From NCBI GenBank assembly GCA_029582155.1, contig CM055905.1:66915039-66979038 (forward strand): a stretch of DNA of 64,000 nt. Reading direction: 5' to 3'. A program made the translations under genes and the position numbers. Shown piece after piece: positions 12,239 through 26,730 of this stretch (its first letter is position 1; every line of letters starts with the position of its first letter). The stretch comes from Panopea generosa. Taxonomy: Eukaryota; Mollusca; Bivalvia; Adapedonta; Hiatellidae. Under the pieces are notes generated by a model. It did not search any database, was not told where the DNA came from, and saw only the letters and a list, made by a program, of their open reading frames with translations.

Positions 12239-13166
12239 GGCTTTTTTAGAAATTGATTGTAGGCGCTTTCATATTGAAATGTCAAGACCACGTATTAAAA
12301 CATTCCATTCACCGTAAGGATGTCGCCATTGCTTTCAAATAGTGCCTAATGGGATTGCGGTGTTAATAAAATCGGGCCAGGTTCTGACTGACCGGCCTTT
12401 TTCCGGCTGCAATTAAAAGGCAAATGCGATGTGTGTTATAATGCTTGTAGCGTTTGAATTTGAAATCAAAATGCATTGCTATTTGTACATTAAATAACAA
12501 AATATTGAAAAATTAGATAAAAGTATCAAGGTCTTGCTATCAGGACGGAATCAACCATTATCTTCGAAAAGGACCTTCCTCTTTGTGAGTCAATACACGT
12601 TTCATCGTTTACAGAATAGAAAGTTATAGGTGATGCATCTTTAAATCAAAACATATTTTATTTTTTTATATTTGTTTCTCGAATTTGAATTTTGTGTCAT
12701 AACACAGCTGTATTACGACACTAATTTGTTTATATATGAGTGTGTATTCTTTCATGAGCTAACGGCCTACTGAGTATACTGCATGCACGTTCTTCAAATA
12801 AAAAAACAACAAAATGAATACAACAATTTATGAAATCTATTTCATTTGGATAATCGACTACATTAATTAAAAACAAATCAAATGCATAATAAGAAATTAA
12901 CTTGACGGTTAATTTACCGATACGAATATGGGTCGTCACGTCTTTGCGTAACCATAACAACGGGGTCTACTATGATGAGGTGATACCGTCGTTGCGGTAG
13001 GTTGGATGTTACTATGGTTACTGAAGGTTTATTTCATCATCTGCTTAAACTGTATTCTCAGCATTGTCACACTGGCGTATCAATCATTATATGAAAAACA
13101 ATTATTGTGTAAAATAATATAAAATAACATAACATGAGATGTGAAAATAATAATGGTAAAATATCG

Positions 13167-16100
13167 GACCCGGGATCAGACGAATTGAGTTTGATACGTC
13201 CTCATAGCAGATCAGAGGGACGTGGGTTCGATCTTCCGCCATTGCAGAACAGAGAGACGAGGGTTCGATCATCACTCATAGCAGATTAGAAGGACGTGGG
13301 TTCGATCATCAACAATAGCAGATCAGAGAGACTTGGTTTTGATCCTTTGTCATAACAGATCAGAGGGACGTGGGTTCGATCGTCCGTCATAGCAGATCAG
13401 AAGGACGTGGATTCGATCATCAACAATAGCAGATCAGAGAGACTTGGTTTTGATCCTTTGTCAAAACAGATCAGAGGGACGTGAGTTCGATCGTCCGTCA
13501 TAGCAGATCAGAAGGACGTGGGTTCGATTGTCCGTCATAGCAGATCAGAAGGACGTGGTTTCGATCGTCCGTCATAGCAGATCAGAGTGACGTGGGTTCG
13601 ATCTTCCGCCATTGCAGAACAGAGAGATGAGTGTTCGATCATCACTCATAGCAGATCAGAAGGACGTGGGTTCGATCATCAACAATAGCAGATCAGAGAG
13701 ACTTGGTTTTGATCCTTTGTCATAACAGATCAGAAGGACGTGGGTTCGATCATCAACAATAGCAGATCAGAGAGACTTGGTTTTGATCCTTTGTCATAAC
13801 AGATCAGAGGGACGTGGTTTCGATCGTCCGTCATAGCAGATCAGAGGGACGTGGTTTCGATCGTCCGTCATAGCAGATCAGAAGGACGTGGTTTCGATCG
13901 TCCGTCATAGCAGATCAGAGGGACATGGGTTCGATCTTCCGCCATTGCAGAACAGAGAGATGAGTGTTCGATCATCACTCATAGCAGATCAGAAGGACGT
14001 GGGTTCGATCATCAACAATAGCAGATCAGAGAGACGTGGTTTCGATCCTTTGTCATAGCAGATCAGAGGGACATTGGCTCGATCCTCCGTCATAGCAGAT
14101 CAGAAGGACGTGGATTCGATCCTCATCAATAGCAGGTTAGAATGACGTTGGTTCGATCCACACTATAGCAGATCAGAAGGACGTGGTTTCGATCCTCCGT
14201 CATAGCAGATCAGAGGGACGTGGGTTCGATCCTCCGTCATAGAAGTTCAGAGGGACAAGGGTTCTATCCTCCGCCATTGCACGACATGGGTTCGATTCTC
14301 TCTCATAGCAGATCAGGGGGATGTAGGTTCGATACTTAACAATAGCATGTCAGAATGACGTGGGTTCGATCATCAAACATAGCAGATCAGAGAGACGAGG
14401 GGTCAACCTCTTACACATAGCAGATCAGAAGGGCGTGGGTTCGTTCATCCACCATGGCAGATGAGAGATGTGGGGTCAATCTTCACCCATAGCAGATCAG
14501 AAACTTAGGTTTGATCATCACCCATAGCAGATCAGAGAGACGTGGGTTTGATCATCACCTATAGCAGATCAGAGAGACATGGGTTTGATTATCACCTATA
14601 GCAGATCAGAGAGACGTAGGGTCGATCCTCACCCATAGCAGATCAGAGAGACGACGGGCCGATCATCAACCAAAGCAGATCAGAAACTTAGGTTTGATCA
14701 TCACCCATAGCTGATCAGAGAGTCGTGGGTTTGATCATCACCTATAGCAGATCAGAGAGACATGGGTTTGATCATCACCTATAGCAGATCAGAGAGACGT
14801 GGGGTCAATCCTCACCCATAGCAGATGAGAGACGTGGGTTTGATCATCACCCATAGCAGATCAGAGAGACATGGGTTTGATCATCACCTATAGCAGATCA
14901 GAGAGACGTGGGGTCGATCCTCACCCATAGCAGATCAGAGAGACGACGGGCCGATCATCAACCATAGCAGATCAGAAGGACGTGGGTTTGATCCTCCACC
15001 ATTGCAGATGAGAGACGTTTGTTCGATCATCATCCATAGAAGATCAGAGGGACGTGGGTTCGATCCTTACCCATAGCAGATCAGAGGGACGTTGGTTCGA
15101 TACTTACCCATAGCAGATCAGAGAGACGTTGATTCGATACTTACCCATAGCAGATCAGAGTGACGTTTGTTTGTTCCTCACATATAGCAAATGAAAGGAA
15201 CGTGGTTTCGATTCTCACCCATAGCAGATCAGAGAAACGTGGGTTTTATCCTCACCCATAGTAGATCAGAGGGACGAGGGCCGATCTTCAGCCATAGCAG
15301 AACAGAAGGACGTGGGTTTTATCCTCCGCGACAGCAGATGAGAGACGTGTGTTTGATCATCACCCATAGCAGATGAGAGGGGCGTTGATTCGATCCTCAC
15401 CCATAGCAGATGAGAGGGACGTGGTTTCGATCCTCACCCATAGCAGATCGTAGAAACGTTGGTTCGATCCTCATCCATAGCAGATCAGAGGAATGTCGTT
15501 TTGATCCTCACCCATAGCAGATTAAATAGACGTGGATTCGACCTCCACCAGTAAAAGATGAGATGGACGTGGGTTCGATCCTCACCTATTGCAGATCAGG
15601 GAGACGTATGTTCGATCTTCACCATTAGCAGTTCATAGAGACGAGGGGTTTATCTTCATCCATAGTAGATCAGAAGGACGTGGGTTAGATCCTCACCCAC
15701 AGCAGATCAGAGGGATGTTGGTTCGTTTGTCACCAAGAGCAGGTGAAAGGGTCGTGTGATCGATCCTCTCCCATAGCAGATCCCAAAAACGTGGGTTTGA
15801 TCCTTACCCATAACAGATCAGAGAGACGAGGGTTTGATCTTCCGCCATAGGAGATGAGAGTGACGTGTGATCGATCCTCTCTCATAGCAGATCACAGAAA
15901 TGTGGGTTTGATCCTCACCCAAAGCAGATGAAAGAGACGTGGGTTCGATCCTCACCAATATCAGATCAGAGGAATGTTGGTTCGTTCCTCACCCATAGCA
16001 GATGAGAGAAACGTGTGATCGATCCTTTACCATAACAGATCACAGAAACGTGGGTTTGATCCTTACCCATAACAGGTCAGAGAGACGAGGGTCTGATCCT

Positions 16101-16441
16101 CCGCAATAGCAGATGAGAGTGACGTCGGTTTGATCCTTACCCATAGCAGATGAGATATATGTCTGTTTGATCCTCACCAATAGCAGATCTGAGGGACGTG
16201 GGTTCGATCCTCACCCATGGCAGATCAGATGGACGTGGGTTTGATCCTCACGATATACAGATCAGAGGGACGTGGGGGTCGATCCTCACCCATAGCAGAT
16301 CAGAGAGACGTGTGTTCGATCTCACACATAGCAGACCAGAGACGTGGGTTTGATCTTCCTCCATAGCAAATCAGAGGGACCTTGGATTGGTACTCCGACA
16401 TAGCAGATCAGAGGGACGTATGTTCGATTCTCCGCCATAGC
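13167..16441 (+). repeat. 37-bp satellite, block R2
   Basis: Same unit as R1, about 88 units by length. Its first kilobase shows more cycles of the GTCCGTCATAGC/TTGTCATAACAG subfamily than R1, which indicates local copy-number change. Confidence 0.95.
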
Positions 16442-17095
16442 TAGTAGTGGTGAACTATAACAGCCATGTGTCCGTCTTCTCAATGCTACTTGCCTATGTA
16501 ATGACTGACATAGTATATGTTAAACTTTGTACTTTCGTTATCGTATTATCAGTGACTTATCGCAGGTATACATGTATTATACATCACTGGTTATAAGCGG
16601 TACAGTTGCCATGGTCGTAGGAGCGTTTCAATTATTGGAGGTGGTGGGGTGGGGGGCAGTGGAATGAGTGTATGAGGATGTATCTCCCTTCCGCTGGGCG
16701 GGATGGGGGTGAAGGGGATATCCTGAAACATTTTGATATCTTATCAAAATGCTGCATTATAAGGAGATTTTATGAGTAAATATGGTTGGATTACAACCCC
16801 GGTACATGTATCTTAAGTTATGGGTTGGAAGATGCGGGGCATATGAGTGGGTGAGTTCCCGGGTACAGGGGGCCTCCCCGAAAAAAAAAATTGAAAACCA
16901 AATGTTGCATTCTTGTATGTTTTTGTTAAGAAAAAGAGTAGGGATGTATCCAGAAAGGCTAGGAAAGGAATTTATATCGATGAAAATCATTAGTTGGGAC
17001 TAGGAGATGCACGCAGCTTGGGAAAGAGTACCAAAACGGTTTCTCTTCTTGCCATAGAGGTGGACTCTCCTTTGAAATTTTGCAAAATCATGTAT
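16442..17095 (-). repeat. Array flank copy C at the module 2/3 boundary
   Basis: Same sequence and same right-hand cut (GCAAAATCATGTA) as copy B. A short deletion near 16550 removes part of GATATATTTATCGC. Confidence 0.85.
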
Positions 17096-18600
17096 TGCTA
17101 TGGGTGAGGATCAAACACACATCCTTTTCATTTACTAGGGATGAGGATAAACCCCTCGTTTCTCTGAACTGCTATGGATGAGGATCGAACCCACGTTTCC
17201 CTGATCTGCAATGGGTAAGGATCGAACCCACGTCTCCCTGATCTCCAATTGGTGAGGATCGAACCCACGTCCGTCTCATTTTCTATGGATGAGTATCGAA
17301 CCCACGTCTCTCTTATCTGCTATGGGTGAAGATCAAAACGACATCCCTCTGATCTGCTATGGATGAGTATCGAACCCACGTTTCTATGATCTGCTATGGG
17401 TGAGGATCGAAACCACATCCCTCTCATCTTCTATGGATGAGGATCGAACCAACACCCCTCTCATCTGCTATGGGTGATGATCGAACAAACGTCTCTCATC
17501 TTCTGTGACGCAGGATAAAACACACGTCTTTCTGATCTGCTATTGGTGAAGATCGGCCCTCGTCTCTCTGATCGGCTATCAGTGAGGATAAAACCCACCT
17601 TTCTCTGATCTGCTATGGGTTAGAATCATAGCGACGTCCCTTTGATCTGCTATGGGTGAGGAGCGAAACCAAGTCCCTCTCATCTGCTATGTGTGAGGAA
17701 CCAACCAACTTCACTCTGATCTGCTATGGGTGAGTATCGAACCAACGTCCCTCTGATCTGCTATGAGTGAGGATCGAACCCATGTCCCTCTGATCTGCTA
17801 TCGATGATGATATAACACAGGTCTCTCATCTGCTATGGCGGAGGATCAAACCTACGTCCTTCTGATCTGCTATGGTTAAGGATCGGCCCGTCGTCTCTCT
17901 TATCTGCTATGGATGAGGATCAAACCAACGTCTGTCTGATCTGCTATGGGTGATAAACAAACCCGCGTCTCTCTGATCTGCTATGGGGGATGATGGAACC
18001 CACGTCTCTCTGATCTGCTATGGGTGATAAACAAACCTGCGTCTCTCTGATCTGCTATGGGGGATGATGGAACCCACGTCATTCATCTGCTATGGGTGAG
18101 GATTGATCCCACGTCTCTCTGATCTGCTATGGATGAGGATCAAACCAACGCTGTCTGATCTGCTATGGGTGAGGATCAAACCCACGTCTCTCTGATCTGC
18201 TATGGGTGAGGATCAAACCCACTTCTGTTTTATCTGCTATGGGTGAGGATCAAACCCACGTCTGTCTTATCTGCTATAGGTGAGGATCAAACCCAAGTCT
18301 CTCTGATCTGCTATGGGTGATAAACAAACCCGCGTCTCTCTGATCTGCTATGGGGGATGATGGAACCCACGTCTCTCATCTGCTATGGGTGAGGATCGAT
18401 CCCACGTCTCTCTCATCTGCCATGGCAAATGGTCGAAACCACGCCTTCTGATCTGCTATTGGTAAGAGGTGGACCCCACGTCTCTCTGATCTGCTATGGG
18501 TGAGGATCGACCACAGGTCTCTCTGATCTGCTATGGGTGAGTGTCGAACCCCTGTCCGTCTCATATGCTATGGGTGAGGATTGAACCCACGTCTCTCTCA
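17096..18600 (-). repeat. 37-bp satellite, block L3
   Basis: Same start register and nearly the same order of variant units as L2. About 41 units by length. Confidence 0.95.
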
Positions 18601-18631
18601 ACATATATAATAACCTTGATACATTGATTGA

Positions 18632-18899
18632 ATATTTAGCTTCATTTATATGCCATCGAGGGCTAACAGACGATCAGTTAACCTAACCACTGTTTCCTGG
18701 GATTAACCAGTACTCGAGCACACCGTATCTCCGCAAGTAACTGATAACTTTCCCATTTGCATCAGTGGTGAGAGACAAATGATAATGAGACACAATGTCG
18801 TATATCAATCATCACAGAGACTGTTGCCGGGCGGGGGATTTGAACTCACGATCCCGGGATTGATAGTCAGACGTGTAACCGACTGAGCATATCGGGCCG
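18632..18899 (-). mobile_element. tRNA-derived SINE-like element, family 1, in spacer 3
   Basis: Same element and position in the spacer as at 3377. Confidence 0.75.
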
Positions 18900-19235
18900 A
18901 GCTAACCTTGATACCATTGTCTATAAAATAAAAAAACAGGCTAATAATGCATATAAAATAATACATGGGCTTTGAAACAATTAATTTTGGGTTTGTTTAG
19001 ACATTCAGGACTACAAGTTTCTGCGAAAATTGGTTTTGCTAGTTGGTTTTAAATTTGGCCAGTTGAAATTTTAGGCACTACTCAAAATTGCCAGTGCACA
19101 AAAAAGTTAAATTCTAGCCCTGACAAGTATAATTTGTTTAACTTTCGTTATCGTATTATCATTGATATATAAATATTCATGTATAACATATTTACATGTA
19201 GTATACGTCATAGGTATTAATCAGTGGGTACATAT

Positions 19236-19617
19236 CGCGTGACATGGTTTTCCGAAAACTACGGTGTCACATTAGGGCCATCGCTGCATTTTTATTAAAT
19301 AAAGTAAAGTAGAAACAACGAAACTACCGTGGTGAAAAGTAGAAACAATTATGGTTAAATGTCGAAACTACGATGGTGAAGAACCCCGAAACAACGATGG
19401 TGAAAAGTCAAAACAATTTCTACTTTTCACTATGGTACTTTTGATTTTTCACCATCGACTTTCCACCAATTTAGTTTCAACTGATCATTGTTGTTTCGAC
19501 TTTTCACTACCGTTGTTCTTACTGTTCATCAACATAGTTTTGTTGTTTTAATTTTTCTTAATTAAATAAATATTCACCGATGGCCCAAAGTGTACACCGT
19601 AGAAAATGCGTTGCCCC
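19236..19617 (+). mobile_element. Inverted-repeat element with internal minisatellite, spacer 3
   Basis: Same ends and internal motif as at 3981. Confidence 0.7.
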
Positions 19618-19742
19618 ATACTGGCAAATTTAAATTTACACTTGCGAAAGGATGCCAAACTTCGATAACATGAAATGACATCGATTTATAAGGCGGTATG
19701 TTTACATAAGCTAGATAATGTGCTTCTTTTTGGTTAGGTCGC

Positions 19743-19766
19743 ATAAGCGACCGATACCTATATAAG
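19743..19766 (+). promoter_or_regulatory. TATA box, spacer 3
   Basis: TATATAAG at 19759-19766 preceded by the GCGACC hairpin arm, as in the other spacers. Confidence 0.4.
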
Positions 19767-20683
19767 GGCCTTTTTAGAAATTGATTGTAGGTGCTTTCAT
19801 ATTGAAATGTAAAGACCACGTGTTAAAAACATTTCCATTCACCGTAAGGATGTCGCCATTGCTTTCAAATAGTGCCTAATGGGATTGCGGTGGTAATAAA
19901 ATCGGGCCAGGTTCTGTCTGACCGGCCATTTTCCGGCTGCAATTAAAAGGCAAATGCGGTGTGTGTTATAATGCTTGTAGCGTTTGAATTTGAAATCAAA
20001 ATGCATTGCTATTTGTATATTAAATAACAAAATATTGAAAAATTAGATAAAAGTATCAAGGTCTTGCTATCAGGACGGAATCAACCATTATCTTCGAATA
20101 GGACCTTCCTCTTTGTGAGTCAATACACGTTTCATCGTTTACAGAATAGAAAGTTATAGGTGATGTATCTTAAAATCAAAACATATTTTATTTTTTTTTT
20201 TAATTTGAATTTTGTGTCATAACACACCTGTATTACGACACTAATTTGTTTATATACGAGTGTGTATTCTTTCAGCTAACGGCCTACTGAGTATACTGCA
20301 TGCACGTTCTTCAAATAAAGAAACAACAAAATGAATACAACAATTGATGAAATCTATTTCATTTGGATAATCGACTACATTAATTAAAAACAAATCAAAT
20401 GCATAATAAGAAATAAACTTGACAGTTAATTTACCGATAGGAATATGGGTCGTCACGTCTTTGCGTAACCATAACAACGGGGTCTACTATGATGAGGTGA
20501 TACCGTCTGTTGCGGTAGGTTGGATGTTACCATGGTTACTGAAGGTTTGTTTCATCATCTGCTTAAACTGTATTCTCAGCATTGTCACACTGGCGTATCA
20601 ATCATTATATGAAAAACAATTATTGTGTAAAATAATATAAAATAACATAACATGAGATGTGAAAATAATAATGGTAAAATATC

Positions 20684-22640
20684 GGACCCGGGATCAGACG
20701 AATTGGGTTTGATACTTCCTCATAGCAGATCAGAGGGACGTGGGTTCGATCTTCCGCCATTGCAGAACAGAGAGACGAGGGTTCGATCATCAACAATAGC
20801 AGATCAGAGAGACGTGGGTTTGATCATCACCTATAGCAGATCAGAGAGACGTGGGGTCGATCCTCACCCATAGCAGATCAGAGAGACGTGGGGTCAATCC
20901 TCACCCATAGCAGATGAGAGACGTGGGTTTGATCATCACCCATAGCAGATCAGAGAGACATGGGTTTGATCATCACCTTTAGCAGATCAGAGAAACGTTG
21001 GTTTGATCCTCACCTATAGCAGATCAGAGAGACGACAGGCCGATCATCAACCATAGCAGATCAGAAGGACGTGAAGTTTGATCCTCCACCATTGCAGATG
21101 AGAGACGTGTGTTCGATCATCATCCATAGAAGATCAGAGGGACGTGTGTTCGATCCTTACCCATAGCAGATCAGAGGGACGTTGGTTCGATACTTACCCA
21201 TAGCAGATCAGAGGAGTGTTGGGTCGATACTTACCCATAGCAGATCAGAATGACGTTTGTTTGTTTCTCACACATAGCAAATGAGAGGGACGTGGTTTCG
21301 ATTCTCACCCATAGCAGATCAAAGGGACGTCGCTATGATTCTCACCAATAACAGACATGAGAAATGTGGGTTTTATCCTTACCCATAGTAGATCAGAGTG
21401 ACGATGGCCAATCCTCAGCAATAGCAGAACAGAAGGACGTGAGTTTTATCCTCCGCCACAGAAGACGAGAGACGTGTGTTCGATCATCACCAATAGCAGA
21501 TGAGAGGGGCGTTGGTTCGATCCTCACCCATAGCAGATGAGAGGGACGTGGTTTCGATCCTCACCCATGGCAGATTAGAGGGACGTGGTTACGATCCTCA
21601 CCCATAGCAGATCGTAGAAACGTTGGTTCGATCCTCATCCATAGCAGATCAGAGGGATTTCGTTTTGATCCTCACCCAAAGCAGATTAAAGAGACGTGGA
21701 TTCGATCTTCACCAGTAGAAGATGAGATGGACGTGGGTTCGATCCTCACCTATTGCAGATCAGGGAGACGTATGTTCGATCTTCACCATTAGCAGTTCAT
21801 AGAGACGAGGGGTTTATCCTCATCCATAGTAGATCAGAAGGACGTGGGTAAGATCCTCACCCATAGCAGATCAGAGGGATGTTGGTTCGTTCGTCACCAA
21901 GAGCAGGTGAAAGAGTCGTGTGATCGATCCTCTCCCATAGCAGATCCCAAAAACGTGGGTTTGATCCTTACCCATAACAGATCAGAGAGACGAGGGTTTG
22001 ATCTTCCGCCATAGCAGATGAGAGTGACGTGTGATCGATCCTCTCTCATAGCAGATCACAGAAACGTGGGTTTGATCCTCACCCAAAGCAGATGAAAGAG
22101 ACGTGGGTTCGATCCTCACCAATATCAGATCAGAGGAATGTTGGTTCGTTCCTCACCCATAACAGATCACAGAAACGTGGGTTTGATCCTTACCCATAAC
22201 AGATCAGAGAGACGAGGGTTTGATCCTCCGCAATAGCAGATGAGAGTGACGTCGGTTTGATCCTTACCCATAGCAGATGAGATATCTGTCTGTTTGATCC
22301 TCACCAATAGCAGATCAGAGGGACGTGGGTTCGATCCTCACCCATTGAAGATCAGAGAGACGTCGGTTCGATTTCACCCATAGCAGATCAGAGAGACGGG
22401 GGTTTAATCCTCACCCATGGCAGATCAGATGGACGTGGGTTTGATCCTCACGATATACAGATCAGAGGGACGTGGGGGTCGATCCTCACCCATAGCAGAT
22501 CAGAGAGACGTGTGTTCGATCCTCACACATAGCAGACCAGAGACGTGGGTATGATCTTCCTCCATAGCAGATCAGAGGGACCTGGGATTGGTCCTCCGAC
22601 ATAGCAGATCAGAGGGACGTATGTTCGATTCTCCGCCATA
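20684..22640 (+). repeat. 37-bp satellite, block R3
   Basis: About 53 units by length, the shortest R block. Early in the block the sequence jumps from units like those at the start of R1 to units like those near 6720, so about 1.2 kb of R1-type units is missing. This explains most of the shorter module length. Confidence 0.95.
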
Positions 22641-23297
22641 GCTAGTAGTGGTGAACTATAACAGCCATGTGTCCGTCTTCTCAATGCTACTTGCCTATAT
22701 AATGACTGACATAGTATATGTTAAACTTTGTACTTTCGTTATCGTATTATCAGTGATATATTTATCGCAGGTATACATGTATTATACATCACTGGTATTA
22801 AGCGGTACAGTTACCATGGTCGTAGGAGCGTTTCAATTATTGGGGGTGGTGGGGTGGGGGGCAGTGGAATGAGTGTATGAGATCTCCCTTCCGCTGGGCG
22901 GGATGGGGGTGAAGGGGATATCCTGAAACATTTTGATAACTTATCAAAATGCTGCATTATAAGGAGATTTTATGAGTAAATATGGTTGGATTTCAACCCC
23001 GGTACATGTATCTTAAGTTATGGGTTGGAAGATGCGGGGCATATGAGTGGGTGAGTTCCCGGGTACAGGGTTCCTCCCCGAAAAAAAAAATTGAAAACCA
23101 AATGTTGCATTCTTGTATGTTTTTGTTAAGAAAAAGAGTAGGGATGTATCCAGAAAGGCTAGGAAAGGAATTTATATCGATGAAAATCATTAGTTGGGGC
23201 TAGGAGATGCACGCAGCTTGGGAAAGAGTACCAAAACGGTTTCTCTTCTTGCCATAGAGGAGGACTCTCCTTGGAAATTTTGCAAAATCGTGTATTG
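22641..23297 (-). repeat. Array flank copy D at the module 3/4 boundary
   Basis: Same as copies B and C, with the same cut at GCAAAATCGTGTA before block L4. Confidence 0.85.
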
Positions 23298-24655
23298 CTA
23301 TGGGTGAGGATCAAACACACATCCTTTTGATTTACTAGGGATGAGGATAAACCCCTCGTCTCTCTGAACTGCTATGGATGAGGATCGAACCCACGTTTCC
23401 CTGATCTGCAATGGGTAAGGATCGAACCCACGTCTCCCTGATCTCCAATTGGTGAGGATCGAACCCACGTCCATCTCATTTTCTATGGATGAGTATCGAA
23501 CCCACGTCTCTCTTATCTGCTATGGGTGACGATCAAAACGACATCCCTCTGATCTGCTATGGATGAGTATCGAACCCACGTCTCTCTTATCTGCTATGGG
23601 TGACGATCAAAACGACATCCCTCTGATCTGCTATGGATGAGGATCGAACCAACGTTTCTATGATCTGCTATGGGTGAGGATCGAAACCACATCCCTCTCA
23701 TCTTCTATGGATGAGGATCGAACCAACGCCCCTCTCATCTGCTATGGGTGATGATCGAACAAACGTCTCTAATCTTCTGTGACGCAGGATAAAACACACG
23801 TCCTTCTGATCTGCTATGGGTGAAGATCGGCCCTCGTCTCTCTGATCAGTTATCAGTGAGGATAAAACCCACGTTTCTTTGATCTGCTATGGGTTAGAAT
23901 CATAGCGACGTCCCTTTGATCTGCTATGGGTGAGGAGCGAAACCAAGTCCATCTCATCTGCTATGTGTGAGGAACGTCCCAATGTCACTCTGATCTGCTA
24001 TGGGTGAGTATCGAACCAACGTCCCTCTGATCTGCTATGAGTGAGGATCGAACCCACGTCCCTCTGATCTGCTATTGATGATGATATAACACAGGTCTCT
24101 CATCTGCTATGGCGGAGGATCAAACCTACGTCCTTCTGATCAGCTATGGTTAAGGATCGGCCCGTCGTCTCTCTTATCTGCTATGGATGAGGATCAAACC
24201 AACGTCTGTCTGATCTGCTATGGATGAGGATCAAACCCACGTCTCTCTGATCTGCTATGGGTGAGGATCAAACCCACTTCTGTTTTATCTGCTAAGGGTG
24301 AGGATCAAACCCACGTCTGTCTTATCTGCTATAGGTGAGGATCAAACCCACGTCTCTCTGATCTGCTATGGGTGATAAACAAACCCGCGTCTCTCTGATC
24401 TGCTATGGGGGGTGATGGAACCCACGTCTCTCATCTGCTATGGGTGAGGATCGATCCCACGTCTCTCTCATCTGCCATGGCAAATGATCGAAACCACGGC
24501 TTCTGATCTGCTATTGGTAAGAGGTGGACCCCACGTCTCTCTGATCTGCTATGGGTGAGGATCGACCACAGGTCTCTCTGATCTGCTATGGTCGAGTGTC
24601 GAACCCACGTCCGTCTCATATGCTATGGGTGAGGATTGAACCCACGTCTCTCTCA
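23298..24655 (-). repeat. 37-bp satellite, block L4
   Basis: Same start register as L2 and L3. About 37 units by length. A pair of units near 23500-23640 is duplicated relative to L3, and a group of GGGGGATGATGG-type units is missing. Confidence 0.95.
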
Positions 24656-24686
24656 ACATATATAATAACCTTGATACATTGATTGA

Positions 24687-24954
24687 ATATTTAGCTTAAT
24701 TTATATGCCATCGAGGGCTAACAGACGATCAGTTAACGTAACCACTGTTTCCTGGGATTAACCAGTACTCGAGCACACCGTATCTCCGCAAGTAACTGAT
24801 AACTTTCCCATTTGCATCAGTGGTGAGAGACGAATGATAATGAGACACAATGTCGTATATCAATCATCACAGAGACTGTTGCCGGGCGAGGGATTTGAAC
24901 TCACGATCCCGGGATTGATAGTCAGACGTGTAACCGACTGAGCATATCCGGCCC
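24687..24954 (-). mobile_element. tRNA-derived SINE-like element, family 1, in spacer 4
   Basis: Same element and position in the spacer as at 3377. Confidence 0.75.
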
Positions 24955-25289
24955 AGCTAACCTTGATACCATTGTCTATAAAATAAAAAAACAGGCTAAT
25001 AATGCATATAAAATAATACATGGGCTTTGAAACAATTAATTTTGGGTTTGTTTAGACATTCAGGACTACAAGTTTCTGCGAAAATTGGTTTGGCTAGTTG
25101 GTTTTAAATTTGGCCAGTTGAAATTTTAGGCACTGCCCAAAATTGCCAGTGCACAAAAAGTTAAATTCTAGCCCTGACAAGTATAATTTGTTTAACTTTC
25201 GTTCTCGTATTATCATTGATATATAAATATTCATGTATAACATATTTACATGTAGTATACGTCATAGGTATTAATCAGTGGGTACATAT

Positions 25290-25671
25290 CGCGTGACATG
25301 GTTTTCCGAAAACTACGGCGTCCCATTAGGGCCATCGCGGCATTTTTATTAAATAAAGTAAAGTAGAAACAACGAAACTACCGTGGTGAAAAGTAAAAAC
25401 AATTATGGTTAAATGTCGAAACTACGATGGTGAAGAAACCCGAAACAACGATGGTGAAAAGTCGAAACAATTTCTACTTTTCACTATGGTACTTTTGATT
25501 TTTCACCATCGACTTTCCACCAATTTAGTTTCAACTGATCATTGTTGTTTCGACTTTTCACTACCGTTGTTCTTACTTTTCATCAACATAGTTTTGTTGT
25601 TTTAATTTTACTTAATTAAATAAATATTCACCGATGGCCCAAAGTGTACACCGTAGAAAATGCGTTGCCCC
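25290..25671 (+). mobile_element. Inverted-repeat element with internal minisatellite, spacer 4
   Basis: Same ends and internal motif as at 3981. Confidence 0.7.
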
Positions 25672-25796
25672 ATATTGGCAAATTTAAATTTACACTCGCA
25701 AAAGATTGCCAAACTTCGGTAACATGAAATAACATCGATTTATAAGGCGGTATGTTTACATAAGCTAGATAATGTGCTACTTTTTGGTTAGGTCGC

Positions 25797-25820
25797 ATAA
25801 GCGACCGATACCTATATAAG
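25797..25820 (+). promoter_or_regulatory. TATA box, spacer 4
   Basis: TATATAAG at 25813-25820 after the hairpin, as in the other spacers. Confidence 0.4.
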
Positions 25821-26730
25821 GGCCTTTTTAGAAATTGAATGTAGGCGCTTTCATATTGAAATGTCAAGACCACGTGTTAAAAACATTTCCATTCACCGTA
25901 AGGATGTCGCCATTGCTTTCAAATAGTGCCTAATGGGATTGCGGTGGTAATAAAATCGGGCCAAGTTCTGACTGACCGGCCATTTTCCGGCTGCAATTAA
26001 AAGGCAAATGCGGTGTGTGTTATAATGCTTGTAGCGTTTGAATTTGAAATCAAAATGCATTGCTATTTGTTTATTAAATAACAAAATATTGAAAAATTAG
26101 ATAAAAGTATTAAGGTCTTGCTATCAGGACGGAATCAACCATTATCTTCGAATAGGACCTTCCTCTTTGTGAGTCAATACACATTTCATCTTTTACAGAA
26201 TAGAAAGTTATAGGTGATGCATCTTTAAAACAAAACATATTTTATTTTTTTTTTTTTCTCGAATTTGAATTTTGTGTCATAACACACCTGTATTACGACA
26301 CTAATTTGTTGATATATGTGTGTATTCTTTCATGAGCTAACGGCCTACTGAGTATACTGCATGCACGTTCTTCAAATAAAAAAACAACAAAATGAATACA
26401 ACAATTTATGAAATCTATTTCATTTGGATAATCGACTACATTAATTAAAAACAAATCAAATGCATAATAAGAAATAAACTTGACAGTTAATTTACCGATA
26501 CGAATATGGGTAACCATAACAACGGGGTCTACTATGATGAGGTTGATACCGTCTGTTGCGGTAGGTTGGATGTTACCATGGTTACTGAAGGTTTGTTTCA
26601 TCATCTGCTTAAACTGTATTCTCAGCATTGTCACACTGGCGTATCAATCATTATATGAAAAACAATTATTGTGTAAAATAATATAAAATAACATAACATG
26701 AGATGTGAAAATAATAATGGTAAAATATCG

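Larger units (their letters stand above)
11074..13166. repeat. Inter-array spacer, module 2
   Basis: Near-identical copy of spacer 1, with SINE-like element at 11105-11372 (minus), inverted-repeat element at 11709-12089 and TATA box at 12231-12238. Only scattered substitutions and small indels separate it from copy 1, which suggests recent duplication or homogenisation. Confidence 0.85.
18601..20683. repeat. Inter-array spacer, module 3
   Basis: Third spacer copy. SINE-like element 18632-18899 (minus), inverted-repeat element 19236-19617, TATA box 19759-19766. Confidence 0.85.
24656..26730. repeat. Inter-array spacer, module 4
   Basis: Fourth spacer copy. SINE-like element 24687-24954 (minus), inverted-repeat element 25290-25671, TATA box 25813-25820. 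Confidence 0.85.
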